DNA of 64,000 bases from Adineta vaga. Lineage: Eukaryota > Rotifera. Position numbers and translations under genes: made by a program. Below are positions 62,082 through 64,000 of this stretch, one piece after another (within the stretch, counting starts at the first letter, position 1; each line of letters opens with the position of its first letter). The stretch spans positions 5,456,001 through 5,520,000 of the forward strand of contig CP075496.1 of the NCBI GenBank assembly GCA_021613535.1. The letters are read 5' to 3'. Below the pieces are notes generated by a model that saw only the letters and a list, made by a program, of their open reading frames with translations, was not told where the DNA came from and made no database searches.

Positions 62082-64000
62082 ATGCAACGAAGAATGAATC
62101 GATTGATGCAAAATCTCTTGACCTATGGTGAACAATCTAGTAAGCAAATAATCAATTTAATTCTTATTTCAACATACATATGTCAGCAATGGTTTGATTT
62201 CAATTGATAGACTAAAGATCTGTTTAAGAACAAGATCATTATATCCGTGATAGTTTATATTTGGAGAATCTCATTTCTATGTAAAATAATTGCTTTTACC
62301 AAAGATGTAATTTCTATATTCCTTGAGAATGTTTAATATATCTGTTCAATAAAAACCATATTTGCTATGTTTATTAGGTCATCGAATATCTACAATTATT
62401 TATATTCAATGTAAATATAGTACACAATGTACTCTACTCCATAATATTTCTTCTACGTAAGTCTTTAGACGAATTATTATATCTCGATTCAATCTACTTT
62501 CTTTATAGTTTCAAAAAGTCTAATCAGTATGAGATATTATCACAACGAAATACTTTTTATTCATCGATTCGGAATCAATCAAATTCTACCCCATCATCTA
62601 CTAACACTACCCAATCGGTAACATCTGATAAAAATGTTCCAACTATGTCACCAGTTTCAACTATATTAAAAGGTATCTGTTATTCATTGTTTATCCAATA
62701 TGTAACATATTTATATTAGTTCGAGCACGAAAAACGCAAATTACAGATTATGCTGCAAGTTACACAGAAAATAATTTTATAACAGCAACACGAGCGATGC
62801 ATGAATATCTTTTAAAAGCCAAGTAATGTTGTTATGAACTATTCCTTAGATGTTTGTATCAAGAAAATTTTGTCTGTAGCGATGTTGAAACACTGAAACA
62901 ATACAAAACGCGATCACCCTATTCAGATGAATGGGATGTAGCACAAATGTTAACTGTTTATCGACGAGCTGATGTTGAAAAACGGTAAGAAAACGTGTTG
63001 AAAGTTGAAATATCGATTTTGTTTCTATATTTCAAGTGCGTATGAAGTATGGGGTAGTCCAGAAATGTTAAATAAAGAAAAAGGAAAGCGAATTCGAACA
63101 AGACAACAAGAATACGAAGGTAAATCGATTGTTTAATTCAGTTTCATTATACTTTGGTATTGTTTATCAGCTATTTTTAGTTTAAAAAAATCCGTCAAAG
63201 AATATCACAAACGTTTGATCATGTTAGAAAATGCTCCGTTGGATAATCGAAAAGCAGTAAGCTCAAGTTTTTAGTAGAATACTTTTGATTATCCATTGGA
63301 TTCTATAGGTTAAAAATACTATTCTAGCTACTGGTGGTGGCAAAGTAGTGGTTGCAGCGGTTCTAATGTAGGATTTTACATATTATGAAAGAGGCAAACG
63401 AAGATTTTTATTAATTTTGATTTTTGTAAATGTTTAGTAACGCAACAAATGCTGTAGTTAAAACTATCGGATGGTTTTTTACTGGTTCAGCATCATTATT
63501 TTCCGAAGCTGTACATTCGATTGCTGATACTTGTAATCAACTTATTCTTACATTTGGTTTATGGCAATCAATCAAAAAACCTAATCCTGAACATCCGTAG
63601 TTTCTTACTCTTCTTCGAATAGACTATTATCTATTGAGTTTAATACATTGTTTTATAGTTATGGTTATTCAAATATGACTTATATCTCATCGTTGATTAG
63701 TGGTGTGGGTATATTTTGTTTTGGCACAGGTTTAGCTTGGTATCATGGAGTTTTAGTTCTATTACATCCTCAAGAAATGGAATCTATTTTTTGGGTAATT
63801 AAATTTATAAATTGAAATCATATTTTTTGAAAATTATGTTTTTCATTATTATTGAAGGGATTAGCTCTATTGAGTGGTTCATTAATTTCTGAAGGAGGTT
63901 GGTGTTTTATTTGTATGTACTAGAATTTATTTATTTTATCTACATCTATTTAAGCAACACTTTATATGGCTGTTAATGAAATTCGTGCATCAGCAAAAGA
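62082..64000 (+). CDS. SLC30A9: Zinc transporter SLC30A9 (ZnT9), 3' end beyond window
   Basis: Cation-diffusion-facilitator protein; mitochondrial zinc homeostasis in other animals. ATG 62082 (MQRRMNRLMQNLLTYGE) opens an Arg-rich, Ser/Thr-rich N-terminus that could be a mitochondrial presequence. The conserved ZnT9-specific region follows: FITATRAMHEYLLKASDVET, KTRSPYSDEWDVAQML, VYRRADVEKRAYEVWGSPEM, then the membrane part GGGKVVVAAVLINATNAVVK, FTGSASLFSEAVHSIADTCN (metal-site HxxxD pattern), GLWQSIKKPNPEHPYGYSNM, YISSLISGVGIFCFGTGLAW and LALLSGSLISEGATLYMAVN. The window ends in EIRASAK. Exons are short and joined by 45-60-bp introns. The start is the first ATG in a clean frame. Confidence 0.93.

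Overview
This is a eukaryotic, animal nuclear DNA window. It is AT-rich, with compact multi-exon genes, mostly 50-70 bp GT-AG introns and a fully metazoan gene set (BET bromodomain protein, USP19, small heat-shock protein, G-alpha-s, COP9 subunit 2, SNRNP40, pyruvate kinase, GFI1-type zinc finger, ribosomal P0, trithorax/KMT2, LRRC45, a rhodopsin-like GPCR, GOLT1, SLC30A9). Gene density, intron size, base composition and the style of the lineage-specific proteins fit a rotifer, most likely a bdelloid. That assignment is inference from gene style; no ribosomal or mitochondrial marker is present.

Layout: 1-2582 (-) 3'-truncated BET protein; 3322-3554 (-) a doubtful small membrane ORF; 3910-8368 (+) USP19; 9772-11686 (+) small HSP with two alpha-crystallin domains and a TATA/HSE-like promoter; 13036-14915 (+) an apparently broken lineage-specific gene; 15930-18391 (-) G-alpha-s; 18392-22495 no supported gene; 22496-24277 (+) CSN2; 25581-26682 (+) SNRNP40; 27011-30190 (+) pyruvate kinase with three tiny in-frame exons; 30808-31477 a 202-bp-arm inverted repeat; 32847-34257 (+) GFI1-type zinc finger; 36988-38674 (-) ribosomal P0; 39026-44808 (+) trithorax/KMT2 methyltransferase; 47097-48759 (+) secreted acidic precursor-like protein; 49196-49390 (+) doubtful membrane ORF; 50053-52983 (-) LRRC45; 53174-53404 (+) mini F-box protein; 53483-54216 (+) protein with a PP1-docking motif; 54269-56538 (+) SHOC1/XPF-like protein; 57248-57932 (+) EF-hand protein; 58500-59572 (-) GPCR; 61162-61808 (+) GOLT1; 62082-64000 (+) SLC30A9, 3'-truncated by the window end.

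The genes are independently transcribed housekeeping, signalling and chromatin genes. Two pairs are tightly divergent (RPLP0/KMT2, 351 bp; LRRC45/F-box, 190 bp) and may share promoters. The observations most worth a second look are: the three symmetric mini-exons (9, 33, 21 nt) inserted in the pyruvate kinase regulatory domain; a Taspase1-like site and a Win-like motif in the KMT2 protein; a SHOC1-like meiotic crossover factor in a suspected bdelloid; an in-frame TAG plus a reading-frame break in the gene at 13036-14915; and the long foldback repeat after the pyruvate kinase gene. Exon structures were built by eye from reading frame plus GT-AG signals, without transcripts; most boundaries should be right to the base where stated and approximate otherwise.
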